A stretch of DNA of 7,375 bases from an uncultured Clostridia bacterium (GCA_910586765.1 CAJUJJ010000062.1:1-7375); one strand, 5' to 3'. Shown: positions 1 to 6,887, counted from the stretch's first letter. The notes: generated by a model not told the origin, from the letters alone. Translations and numbers: made by a program.

Positions 1-10
1 GTGGCTTTAA

Positions 11-3000
11 TCACAATACCAAAATTTCCCTCAATTGTTTAGGTTTACCCCCTAGTAAGCCAAATGGTGTTTGACCAAACTCTCTTTTATAATCTTCTTC
101 ATTTCCTAGTTCTTTTGTAAAAATGTTTTTTAGTGCTTCATAATCTCCAGCTTCTAATTTTATATTATTTCTTAATTTCCATATTGCTAAATGGTCTTTA
201 TTTTCTTCAATATAGCGATTTACTTTCAGTCTATAATCTTCAAAATCACAAGCAGGCTCTAATATACTTCCTTCTTTCCTATCTATTACAATGTCCTGCA
301 AATTTGTTATCATTTCAGTTTGCTCTGCACCTTCATCTATTATAAATTTTATGAGTTCTCTCAACACAATTCGTATATTTTCAAATTTTAATATATCATT
401 TGCATTCCAAAGTTCTTCTGTATAAATTGTATGTATCAGTGTCATATTACATTTTATTTTTGGTATAGATGACCTTTTTTGCAATTCATCTGTAATAAAC
501 AAAAGTTGCTTTTTTGCTCTTTTGATTTCTGGAGTATTTTCTATTATAGCTATCATAATATTATATATTAAATTATCAAATCGTTTTGCATATTCGTCAT
601 TATCTTGCATTGTAACAAGAGGAGCAATATTTTCTACAATGTCATATTCATCCAATTCTTTTATATGTTCAAAATTTTTGATATCTGAAAATTTTTCAAC
701 ATACTCTAATTTCATTTTTACAGAAGTCAATTCTTTATTACATTGCTGTATTTGTGATACGATTGTATGAATAAGTTCATTTCTAAAAAGCTGATATTTT
801 TCATCAGCATAGGCAACTTGTTGCATATTTTTTATGATTTTGACACGTTTTTCAAATATTTTTTCTGTCAAAGTTTTTGTTCCCTTACTTTCAATACCTT
901 CTTTGTGCTGTCTAAAATATTCAAAATTACCACAATAATCAAATATAAAAAATCTCCTTTTATCTGTATATTCTCCGTCTTGTTTATCCACAAAAGTTTT
1001 ATATTTACATAATCTTGTACCTCGTCCTATCATTTGCCAAAATTTTGTTTTAGAGCGCACTTTTTTAAAAAATACCAAATTAACCACCTCAGGCACATCA
1101 ACACCTGTATCCATCATATCGACAGAAATTGCAATATAAGGAGGTTTATTTGCAATTTTAAATTCATCAATTATACTTTGCGCATAAGTGTATTCACAAG
1201 TAATTACTTTAGCGAACAAACCTTTATAGCAAGGGTAAAGTTTATCAAATCTATTTAATATAAATTCTGCATGATTTTTATTTTGAGCAAATATGATTGT
1301 TTTTCCAATTCTATCTCCGCCATCTGTTTTAATGCCATTTATCATCAAATCTTGTAAAACGATATCAACTGTTTTTTCATTAAAAATAAATTGATTTAAT
1401 TTTTCAGGAGGTATCCACTCTGGTACTCTTCCATCATCTTCCACAAAATCATCTTCATATCTTTGTTTATCACTTTCTGACAAATCATCATAATAAATCC
1501 CTTTTTCTAAAAACTGTGTTGTTGTTTCTATGGTATAATAAGGTACAAGAACATGGTCTTTGTATACTGCTGTTTCATAATCATAGGCATAAGTAGGAAC
1601 ACCATTTTCCATTTCAAAAAATTCATAAGTATTTCTATCAACATCTGTTTTCGGTGTAGCAGTTAATCCTATTATAATAGAATCGAAATAATCAAATATC
1701 ACTTTATATTTTTTGAATATGCTTCTGTGCGCTTCATCAATAATAATAAAATCAAAATGTGCTGGAGTAAAAAGCCTTTTTCCTTCTGCACTTTTCGCAT
1801 TATCAATCGCATTCAGTATAGTGGGATAGGTAGAAAATACAATTCTTGCATTTTTATCATCTTTGTTGGAAAGTAAATTACAAAGGCTCATATCAGGCAA
1901 ATAATTTTTAAAATCGTCTTTTGCTTGTTTTACAAGATTTTTTCTGTCTGCCAAAAACAATATATTTGTGATGTATCCTCCTCTGGAAAGCACATCAGTT
2001 AAACTGGAGGCGGTTCTAGTTTTTCCACTGCCTGTCGCCATAACTAATAAATGTTTTCTTTGTCCTTTTTCAATATTATCACATACTGCACGAATTGCTT
2101 CTTTTTGGTAATATCTATCCGTAATGTTATCATCTATTTTGATATTTTTTAAAGGTTTGCGTTGTTCTCTTCTATCCATAAGTTTTTGTAAGTCATTTTT
2201 AGAAAATATTCCGCTGACTTTTCTTTGAGGATAGCTGAGGTCGTCCCAGAAATAGGTGTCAAAGCCATTTGTTACAAACATCATAGGTCTGCGACCGTAT
2301 TGTTTTTCTAAAGCATTGGCGTACAATACAGCTTGTTGTTTACCAATATTAGGATTTTTGCTAGTACGTTTTGCCTCTACAACAGCAAGAGGAAGTCCGT
2401 CTCTGCCAAAAAGCACATAATCCGCATAGCCTTTTTTGCCTTTTTCACCGCCCATATCATTGACTTCAAATTCTCTTTTCACATCTTCATCAAAATCCCA
2501 GCCGTTTAGCATCATGTCTACATCAATATAGCGTTTTCTTGTTTCATATTCTGATAAATCTTTTGAAACAAATTTGCGTTGCTTTTTATGCTGTTCTTTT
2601 TCTGCTGTAATATGAGGAGATAATTCTTTTAATTGTTTTTGGAGTGCTTCAATGATACTGTCTTTTTGTTCTAAAAGGCTTTGTTGTTGTTTTATTTTTT
2701 CAATATCTGCAAAAACCTTTTTAGTAGGAATACTATTTTCGTCAAATATTCTTTCCTCATAATACTCGCCATAACAATAGTCAATCCACTGTATCAATTC
2801 AAAAAGTGCTTTTAATGCAAGCAGAGCATAATTTTGTTTTATTTTCCTTTCAGTATGTACAGCAACATTGCCCAATTTGATAATAAAAGGGAGCTTTTGC
2901 CATGTGTTATTGTCGAGTGCTTCTTTAAAACAATTCTCATGTATCAATGATTGCAAATTATCACGATAAGGCAATTTCATGGTGTTGTCTGCGGCATATA

Positions 3001-3145
3001 CCCATTTTATAGCAAGCTCTAAAGCCTTGCGGCAGCCTATGGCACACATAGCAGGACTAGTATTGTAACATTCTTCTGCCTCTATTGCAGCATCGCAAAA
3101 AAGAGTATATTGCTTGTTTTGCTTTAAAAATCCAAAGTTTGACAT
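11..3145 (-). CDS. hsdR: Type I restriction enzyme, R subunit (HsdR): nuclease and DNA-translocating ATPase
   Basis: This 1044-residue protein is the restriction subunit. With HsdM2-HsdS it binds unmethylated target sites, pumps DNA with ATP and cuts at a distance. In order it shows a DUF4145-like N-terminus (residues 1-125, with RKALELAIKWVY at 39-50 and LGNVAVHT at 91-98), a charged linker or coiled coil (about 143-195), and a PD-(D/E)XK nuclease core (YAD with D242, then VVEAKR with E257 and K259). The superfamily 2 helicase motifs follow: a Q motif at YYQKEA (345-350), Walker A ATGSGKT (370-376), DEAH (470-473), TATP (495-498), DTGVDVPE (679-686) and QMIGRGTRL (704-712). The C-terminus (about 860-1035) resembles the EcoEI_R_C domain. 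AGGAGG (3155-3160) lies 9 nt before the ATG, and the gene starts 26 bp after the 60-residue gene. The end looks early: after REFGQTPFGLL, where relatives usually continue for several tens of residues, only 13 residues remain. The first half is GC-richer (about 40%) than the last third (about 20-30%). Confidence 0.96.
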   Translation of the reverse strand: MSNFGFLKQNKQYTLFCDAAIEAEECYNTSPAMCAIGCRKALELAIKWVYAADNTMKLPYRDNLQSLIHENCFKEALDNNTWQKLPFIIKLGNVAVHTERKIKQNYALLALKALFELIQWIDYCYGEYYEERIFDENSIPTKKVFADIEKIKQQQSLLEQKDSIIEALQKQLKELSPHITAEKEQHKKQRKFVSKDLSEYETRKRYIDVDMMLNGWDFDEDVKREFEVNDMGGEKGKKGYADYVLFGRDGLPLAVVEAKRTSKNPNIGKQQAVLYANALEKQYGRRPMMFVTNGFDTYFWDDLSYPQRKVSGIFSKNDLQKLMDRREQRKPLKNIKIDDNITDRYYQKEAIRAVCDNIEKGQRKHLLVMATGSGKTRTASSLTDVLSRGGYITNILFLADRKNLVKQAKDDFKNYLPDMSLCNLLSNKDDKNARIVFSTYPTILNAIDNAKSAEGKRLFTPAHFDFIIIDEAHRSIFKKYKVIFDYFDSIIIGLTATPKTDVDRNTYEFFEMENGVPTYAYDYETAVYKDHVLVPYYTIETTTQFLEKGIYYDDLSESDKQRYEDDFVEDDGRVPEWIPPEKLNQFIFNEKTVDIVLQDLMINGIKTDGGDRIGKTIIFAQNKNHAEFILNRFDKLYPCYKGLFAKVITCEYTYAQSIIDEFKIANKPPYIAISVDMMDTGVDVPEVVNLVFFKKVRSKTKFWQMIGRGTRLCKYKTFVDKQDGEYTDKRRFFIFDYCGNFEYFRQHKEGIESKGTKTLTEKIFEKRVKIIKNMQQVAYADEKYQLFRNELIHTIVSQIQQCNKELTSVKMKLEYVEKFSDIKNFEHIKELDEYDIVENIAPLVTMQDNDEYAKRFDNLIYNIMIAIIENTPEIKRAKKQLLFITDELQKRSSIPKIKCNMTLIHTIYTEELWNANDILKFENIRIVLRELIKFIIDEGAEQTEMITNLQDIVIDRKEGSILEPACDFEDYRLKVNRYIEENKDHLAIWKLRNNIKLEAGDYEALKNIFTKELGNEEDYKREFGQTPFGLLGGKPKQLREILVL

Positions 3146-3154
3146 TTGTTTTTC

Positions 3155-3160
3155 CCTCCT
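3155..3160 (-). promoter_or_regulatory. Ribosome binding site of hsdR
   Basis: The minus strand reads AGGAGG followed by nine bases and the ATG at 3145-3143. The site lies in the 26-bp gap after the upstream stop codon. It supports independent, strong initiation of hsdR at this ATG rather than reliance on coupling. Confidence 0.8.
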
Positions 3161-3171
3161 GTCTGTAGGGG

Positions 3172-3354
3172 TTAATATCTAGACATATCTCGTATATGAT
3201 TGCATAATGCTACAAAAGCTTTTTCTCCCATTAATTCTTTAAATAATTTCACTTTTTCATCATAATCAAGTTCACTGCATGACTTACTAGCCTCCAGTAA
3301 ATCTTTTTTTGCTTTGTAATATTTTTGTTTTCTTTCTGCTTTAAAATAATACAT
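3172..3354 (-). CDS. Unrecognised 60-residue protein between hsdS and hsdR
   Basis: I do not recognise this protein. It is a 60-residue, lysine-rich product with no signal peptide or membrane segment. The N-terminus (MYYFKAERKQKYYKAKKDLL) is strongly basic and looks helical. A serine-containing linker (23-28) follows, then a second probable helical region, DYDEKVKLFKELMGEKAFVALCNHIRDM (about 30-57). It has two cysteines (26 and 51) that form no metal-binding pattern. I call it real because a consensus AGGAGG (3362-3367) sits 7 nt before the ATG, it lies 15 bp after the hsdS stop and 26 bp before hsdR, and it is on the operon strand. It would be made together with HsdS and HsdR. It could be a small partner or modulator of the restriction complex, or an unrelated passenger; the sequence does not decide. 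A run of seven A residues on the coding strand (Ala-Lys-Lys codons near residues 15-17) is the only slippage-prone tract. Confidence 0.75.
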   Translation of the reverse strand: MYYFKAERKQKYYKAKKDLLEASKSCSELDYDEKVKLFKELMGEKAFVALCNHIRDMSRY

Positions 3355-3361
3355 TTCAACA

Positions 3362-3367
3362 CCTCCT
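3362..3367 (-). promoter_or_regulatory. Consensus ribosome binding site of the 60-residue gene
   Basis: The minus strand reads AAGGAGGTG, a near-perfect Shine-Dalgarno sequence, ending a few bases before the ATG at 3354-3352. It lies within the 15-bp gap after the hsdS stop. This is the main argument that the short reading frame downstream is translated. Confidence 0.8.
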
Positions 3368-3369
3368 TA

Positions 3370-4527
3370 TTAACCAAAATATTGCTGCATCAAAGTCTTT
3401 TTTAATACTTCTAGTTTATCAAGACTTTGATGAATAGTCAATTTTTGTTTGTCGATTTTTGTAATAAAATTAGCGAATTTTTCTTGTAAATCCAAGGAGG
3501 GTTGATAAATTAAAATTTTATAAAATTCTCCATGATTTAAGTCTGGTATTGTAGATGTACCAGCTCGACGTATTATATCAGCTTGAATATAATCAAGGTT
3601 TAAGTAGCATACAAGAAACTTTTTATTATATCGTTGTCTATCAAAATCTATCAAGAAAAAATTATTGTGAAATACTCCTGCAACGTCAGTCACAACATGC
3701 CCTGTATTTCCTGTTCTTGTCATTAAAATATCATCTGGTGTACAAATAACTGATGATTTTGGTGACTTTATATATTCCTTCTCTTTACTACCATTCAAAT
3801 ATGCTACTGTAATATATTCATAACAGTCATCTTCTATATTAGTTAAACGTTTACTTATTGGTATTTGTAAACCTTGTCTAACAGAACATATATCTTTAAA
3901 TGTATTTATCTTCCAATTTTTTTCATTAATTTGAGGGTCGCCAAACATCTCTATAAAACAGGCTTTAACTAATTCCTCCAGCTTTTCCAGTTGTTTTTTT
4001 CGCAGAGTAATCAAGTCATTCACCTTGTCCAACACAGCAGCAATTTTTTGTTGTTCCTCCATCACTTTATTACAAATTTCAAATTGATTTATAAATCGTT
4101 CTATCTGTAAATTGTGTAAACCAGTTGTTTTATTTTGATATTTTCTTGTACCTCCTTTTATATAGTTCCAGAATAAAGCATAAAATAAATATTTTGAATG
4201 CCATTCTTTTTTATTTATTATTCTTAAAACTCCTGTAAAATTGTTAAACAAATATGTATTTTCTTCTGCGTCAAAATATACTACTCGACCAACTGGCTGC
4301 TTTTCACTTCCTCCAGATTTCTCAATAATTATATCTCCATTTTGTAAATACTTTGTTGATAAATCTTTTTTATTAATAATTCGTGTAACAATATCATTAT
4401 AATTTATAATTCCATTATTTGTAAAATTTGTTGTTCGTAACACTGGAATACCTATTCCTTGTTCATCATCTTTTCCCCATTCTCCTGTAATGGGCTTTCC
4501 TGTTATATCAATCAATTTTACCCTCAC
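3370..4527 (-). CDS. hsdS: Type I R-M specificity subunit (HsdS)
   Basis: This 385-residue protein is the DNA-recognition subunit. It directs the M2S methyltransferase and the R2M2S endonuclease to a bipartite site. The layout is classical: target recognition domain 1 (about 1-152, including GIGIPVLRTTNF and NGDIIIEKSGGS), a central conserved helical spacer (about 157-198, EEQQKIAAVLDKVNDLITLR onward to FGDP), recognition domain 2 (about 199-345, with DDILMTRTGNTG and AGTSTIPDLN), and a C-terminal helical repeat (about 347-385, ending KTLMQQYFG). Length is typical of the family. The start is GTG, and its GTGA overlaps the hsdM TGA stop by 4 nt, so the two are translationally coupled. GGAGGG at 4534-4539 precedes the start by 6 nt. 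Recognition domain 1 is very AT-rich (mostly 17-24% G+C in counted blocks) compared with the central spacer (about 37%) and hsdM (about 38-40%), which fits domain exchange. The target sequence cannot be read from the protein. Confidence 0.95.
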   Translation of the reverse strand: MRVKLIDITGKPITGEWGKDDEQGIGIPVLRTTNFTNNGIINYNDIVTRIINKKDLSTKYLQNGDIIIEKSGGSEKQPVGRVVYFDAEENTYLFNNFTGVLRIINKKEWHSKYLFYALFWNYIKGGTRKYQNKTTGLHNLQIERFINQFEICNKVMEEQQKIAAVLDKVNDLITLRKKQLEKLEELVKACFIEMFGDPQINEKNWKINTFKDICSVRQGLQIPISKRLTNIEDDCYEYITVAYLNGSKEKEYIKSPKSSVICTPDDILMTRTGNTGHVVTDVAGVFHNNFFLIDFDRQRYNKKFLVCYLNLDYIQADIIRRAGTSTIPDLNHGEFYKILIYQPSLDLQEKFANFITKIDKQKLTIHQSLDKLEVLKKTLMQQYFG

Positions 4528-5987
4528 AGCATTCCCTCCAATTCTATCAGTCCCGCTGCAATCTGTTTTTCCAACTCCTGCAACTCTGCTAATATTTCAT
4601 TTGTAGGGGGGTATTCCACTGGCACATACTCCACTTCTTTATATTTATTGATAGAAAGGTCATAGCCATTTTGTGCAATTTCTTCTTTTGGTACAAAAAA
4701 GGATTGCTCTGTTCTTTGTCTATCTGCTTCTTTTTCTATATTATGAAAGCGTTCCAGCATATCTGGAATATCATTTTCTGCAATTTCTGTACGTTTATCG
4801 TCCAAACTAAAGCCGTCCGCCTTCATATCATAAAACCATACTTTATCTGTTCCGCCTGCTCCTGTTTTTGTAAATACAAGCACAGCAGTAGAAACACCCG
4901 CATATGGCTTAAATACTCCTGATGGCATGGATATGACCGCTGTAAGCTGATGATTTTCTACCAGTTCCTTACGAATCGATTTATGTGCCTTACTACTTCC
5001 AAATAATACACCATCAGGCACAATACAAGCACAGCGTCCGCCCTTTTTTAGCATACGCAAAAACAATGTTAAAAAAAGCAATTCTGTTTTTTTGGTGTTT
5101 GTAATGGCTTTTAAATCATCATTGATACTTTCAGAGTCAACTGTACCCGCAAATGGTGGATTTGTTAGTATTAGCGTGTATTTTGAATTAATATTATTTT
5201 GTTTTGAAACACTATCTTTATAATCAATATTAGGGTTATCTATAGAATGTAGCATAGTATTCATTGCCGAAATTCTCAGCATTGTCTGGTCAGTATCAAA
5301 TCCCGAAAACATTGTTGTTGTAAAATGCTTCCATTGCTCGCTTGTCATAACAGATTCATAATGTTGTCGTATATATTCCGCAGAGGATACCAAAAAGCCT
5401 GCTGTTCCACAAGCTGGGTCACAAATATAGTCGTTAGGGGAAGGCTGTATCAAATTTACCATCATTTCACGTATATGCTTTGGTGTACGAAATTGCCCAT
5501 TATGTCCTGCCGTTGAGAGTTTGTCAAGCATATACTCATATAAATCTCCTTGCATATCTAAGCCTGTAATATCTGTAGTATATAAATCCTCCAACCCTGT
5601 TATAATTTTTTGTAAAATTTGTGCTGTTGATATCATAAACATAGCCGTTTCCATGTATCTCGAAAATGCTGAGGCATTTTCGCCATTCAAATTTTTAATA
5701 AAAGGAAACACCTTTTGACTCACAATATCAAAAATATCTCTTGCATCTCTATTCTTGAATTTACTCCATCGCATAGATTGTCCTTCTTCTGTCTGCGGGA
5801 ATATTTTAGGCATCTTTTCGCCAGTTAGTGCCTCGAAACTTTCGCTTTTCAATTCTTTTTCATCTAAAGAATGTATAAACATCATGTATGTAAGCTGTTC
5901 TATTACCGTCAAGGGGTTCGTGATACCGCCCGCCCACATATCTGTCCATATCTTGTCAATTTTGTTTTTTATTTCGCCTGTTATCAT
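4524..5987 (-). CDS. hsdM: Type I R-M DNA methyltransferase subunit (HsdM), N6-adenine
   Basis: This 487-residue protein is the modification subunit. Two copies with one HsdS transfer a methyl group from S-adenosylmethionine to adenine N6 in the target site, which protects the host DNA. It has an HsdM N-terminal helical domain (about 1-130, starting MITGEIKNKIDKIWTDMWAG), motif X GQFRTP (164-169), the AdoMet-binding motif I DPACGTAGF (190-198), and the catalytic motif IV NPPF (276-279). The C-terminal helices (about 405-487) should contact HsdS. The length matches Type I M subunits. I chose the ATG at 5987 because AAGGAG lies 6 nt upstream and the family N-terminus begins there. The reading frame extends ten codons further upstream to 6017, but that extension overlaps the preceding gene and lacks family similarity. 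The start is only 10 bp after the upstream stop. The TGA stop overlaps the GTG of hsdS. Confidence 0.96.
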   Translation of the reverse strand: MITGEIKNKIDKIWTDMWAGGITNPLTVIEQLTYMMFIHSLDEKELKSESFEALTGEKMPKIFPQTEEGQSMRWSKFKNRDARDIFDIVSQKVFPFIKNLNGENASAFSRYMETAMFMISTAQILQKIITGLEDLYTTDITGLDMQGDLYEYMLDKLSTAGHNGQFRTPKHIREMMVNLIQPSPNDYICDPACGTAGFLVSSAEYIRQHYESVMTSEQWKHFTTTMFSGFDTDQTMLRISAMNTMLHSIDNPNIDYKDSVSKQNNINSKYTLILTNPPFAGTVDSESINDDLKAITNTKKTELLFLTLFLRMLKKGGRCACIVPDGVLFGSSKAHKSIRKELVENHQLTAVISMPSGVFKPYAGVSTAVLVFTKTGAGGTDKVWFYDMKADGFSLDDKRTEIAENDIPDMLERFHNIEKEADRQRTEQSFFVPKEEIAQNGYDLSINKYKEVEYVPVEYPPTNEILAELQELEKQIAAGLIELEGML

Positions 5988-5993
5988 AGTACT

Positions 5994-5998
5994 CTCCT
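5994..5998 (-). promoter_or_regulatory. Ribosome binding site of hsdM, overlapping the upstream stop codon
   Basis: The minus strand reads TAAGGAGAGTACT and then ATG. The AGGAG core shares its first base with the last base of the TAA stop of the preceding gene, so ribosomes ending there are placed at the hsdM start. It fixes the start at 5987 and implies that hsdM output depends on translation of the 241-residue gene. Confidence 0.75.
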
Positions 5999-6723
5999 TA
6001 TTTTTCCATTTTTTCAAATGCTGTTTTTAATACTTTACTGGCTATACCTCCCACAACAGGAATACCACTTTCAATTAAATCACAAATAGCATCTTTAGTA
6101 AGATTAAGAACACCATTTTTTATCAATTCTCCGATTGGTTTTTCTTCAAGTTCTTCTTCAAGAGTTTTTGTCCCTTGATATTTTTCATTTAATTTTGCTA
6201 TTATCGTTTCCTTAACTGTTTCATCTGATATCGCTAAAACTAAATTAATAAAGTATTCTGGAGAGATTTGCAACAAGTGTGGATTTAGTGATACATCAAT
6301 ATATCCTCCATTACATTCAATAGCATTTTTTATCTCTAAATACAGATTTTTATCAGAAATATAAATTTTAATTTTTCCATTTTCATATCGAGCTTTGTCA
6401 AGGACACGTTTAAAAGACTCTCTCCAATCAAAACCAGGATATGGATATTTTAATTCCTTTTTTACTTTTAATGTGCTGATTCTACTTTGTGTAATTCCTA
6501 AATATTTTGACAAAGTATAATCATTGTATGTTTCCATATTTTGCTCTGTTTTAGCCAAAATTTGGTCAATATAAAGTGAAAACAATAGTACATCAATATC
6601 TGCTTTTTGCATTGTTCCAAAATTGCAAAGATAATATTGCTTTGCAATTTCATCAAAAGCCTTTGCTTTTGTAGCATCATCTGGAAAAAGTTCATTGTAA
6701 CGTTGTTTTGCATCGTATTCCAT
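5998..6723 (-). CDS. Unrecognised 241-residue protein with HTH-like segment, first gene of the R-M operon
   Basis: I cannot name this family. Three regions are visible. Residues 1-60 are helical, with a distinctive stretch NFGTMQKADIDVLLFSLYID (34-53). Residues 66-95 (DYTLSKYLGITQSRISTLKV and then KKELKYPY) look like a helix-turn-helix: a short helix, a glycine turn at LGIT, and a recognition-helix pattern SRISTLKVKK. Residues 96-185 are a mixed alpha/beta region of unknown role. An acidic linker (188-196, LEEELEEKP) leads to a C-terminal segment, IKNGVLNLTKDAICDLIESG, followed by IPVVGGIASKVLKTAF, which is glycine-rich, mildly hydrophobic and possibly amphipathic. There is no signal peptide. 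The ATG at 6723 has AGGAGG (6733-6738) 9 nt upstream. Its stop is 10 bp before hsdM, so it is co-transcribed with the R-M genes. It could be a transcriptional controller of the operon or an additional defence component; the HTH reading is inference from pattern only. Confidence 0.85.
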   Translation of the reverse strand: MEYDAKQRYNELFPDDATKAKAFDEIAKQYYLCNFGTMQKADIDVLLFSLYIDQILAKTEQNMETYNDYTLSKYLGITQSRISTLKVKKELKYPYPGFDWRESFKRVLDKARYENGKIKIYISDKNLYLEIKNAIECNGGYIDVSLNPHLLQISPEYFINLVLAISDETVKETIIAKLNEKYQGTKTLEEELEEKPIGELIKNGVLNLTKDAICDLIESGIPVVGGIASKVLKTAFEKMEK

Positions 6724-6732
6724 AATAAAATT

Positions 6733-6738
6733 CCTCCT
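6733..6738 (-). promoter_or_regulatory. Ribosome binding site of the 241-residue gene
   Basis: The minus strand reads GAGGAGG, and the AGGAGG core ends 9 nt before the ATG at 6723-6721. No other start codon with such a site is near, so it supports this start. Confidence 0.75.
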
Positions 6739-6750
6739 CTATGTTTATGT

Positions 6751-6799
6751 ATGTTTTCAGAATACTACAAAACTTATATTTTTTCAATAAATGTTTTCA
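6751..6799. repeat. Direct repeat of ATGTTTTCA, 40 bp apart
   Basis: ATGTTTTCA occurs at 6751-6759 and again at 6791-6799, exactly 40 bp apart start to start (TGAAAACAT on the minus strand). One copy touches the proposed -10 box of the leftward promoter and the other lies just upstream of its -35 box, positions suitable for an operator pair. Nine bases in AT-rich DNA may also recur by chance. Confidence 0.35.
6759..6787 (-). promoter_or_regulatory. Probable promoter of the R-M operon (sigma-A type)
   Basis: On the minus strand TTGAAA (6787-6782) is followed by a 17-bp spacer and TATTCT (6764-6759). The -35 matches the TTGACA consensus at 5 of 6 positions and the -10 matches TATAAT at 4 of 6. 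The predicted transcript would start near 6752, giving a leader of about 30 nt before the 241-residue gene. It would drive the whole five-gene operon, since no later gap is large enough for another obvious promoter. Prediction is from sequence only. Confidence 0.55.
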
Positions 6800-6847
6800 T
6801 AAAGCGACTTTTTTTAGATATTATATATCATACTTGTTGAAAAAATA
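6777..6847. repeat. 14-bp inverted repeat containing both divergent -35 boxes
   Basis: The left arm TATTTTTTCAATAA (6777-6790) and the right arm TTGTTGAAAAAATA (6834-6847) are reverse complements with a single mismatch (13 of 14). The loop between them is 43 bp, centred at 6812. Each arm holds the TTGAAA -35 box of the outward-pointing promoter. The distance between arms makes an RNA hairpin unlikely. Either a shared regulator binding both arms or simple mirror-image promoter architecture would explain it. Confidence 0.6.
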
Positions 6848-6865
6848 GATTTATTATAATATACT
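6837..6865 (+). promoter_or_regulatory. Probable promoter of the rightward SIR2/AbiH-like gene
   Basis: TTGAAA (6837-6842), a 17-bp spacer and TATACT (6860-6865) form a good sigma-A promoter with 5 of 6 matches in each box. Transcription would start near 6872, leaving a leader of about 28 nt. An overlapping TATAAT (6855-6860) has no well-spaced TTGAAA (only 12 bp from the same -35 box). Confidence 0.6.
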
Positions 6866-6881
6866 TATCTCACCATAAAGT

Positions 6882-6887
6882 GGAGGG
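6882..6887 (+). promoter_or_regulatory. Ribosome binding site of the rightward partial gene
   Basis: GGAGGG, followed by AGA, lies 12 nt before the ATG at 6900, or about 10 nt if the GGGAG core is used. The spacing is slightly long but acceptable in low-GC Gram-positives. It supports the ATG at 6900 as the start. Confidence 0.65.

Noticed and set aside
1..60. Mobile-element end at the left edge, to explain the early hsdR stop
   Set aside because: Only ten bases lie beyond the stop codon and I see no recognisable terminal repeat or transposase, so it cannot be supported as a feature.
3146..3171. Possible terminator or promoter in the gap between the 60-residue gene and hsdR
   Set aside because: The gap is only 26 bp, contains the hsdR ribosome binding site, and has no stem-loop with a T run.
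3300..3312. A7 tract in the 60-residue gene and a similar tract in hsdS near 3993-4000, as phase-variation repeats
   Set aside because: Runs of seven are ordinary in DNA this AT-rich and encode Lys codons within intact frames.
3370..4527. Invertible (phase-variable) hsdS locus
   Set aside because: Only one hsdS is present, with no recombinase gene and no visible inverted copies of its domains in the window.
5988..6017. A ten-codon upstream extension of hsdM (start at 6017)
   Set aside because: It overlaps the end of the preceding gene, has no good ribosome binding site, and the family N-terminus starts at the ATG at 5987, which has AAGGAG 6 nt upstream.
6607..6840. Plus-strand 77-codon reading frame over the start of the 241-residue gene and the intergenic region
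   Set aside because: It overlaps the operon's first gene and both proposed promoters, has a cysteine/phenylalanine/isoleucine-rich composition typical of antisense reading, and has no binding site.
6869..6885. Possible small hairpin (CTCAC ... GTGGAG) over the ribosome binding site of the rightward gene
   Set aside because: The stem needs a bulge and has only about five pairs, too weak to claim regulation.
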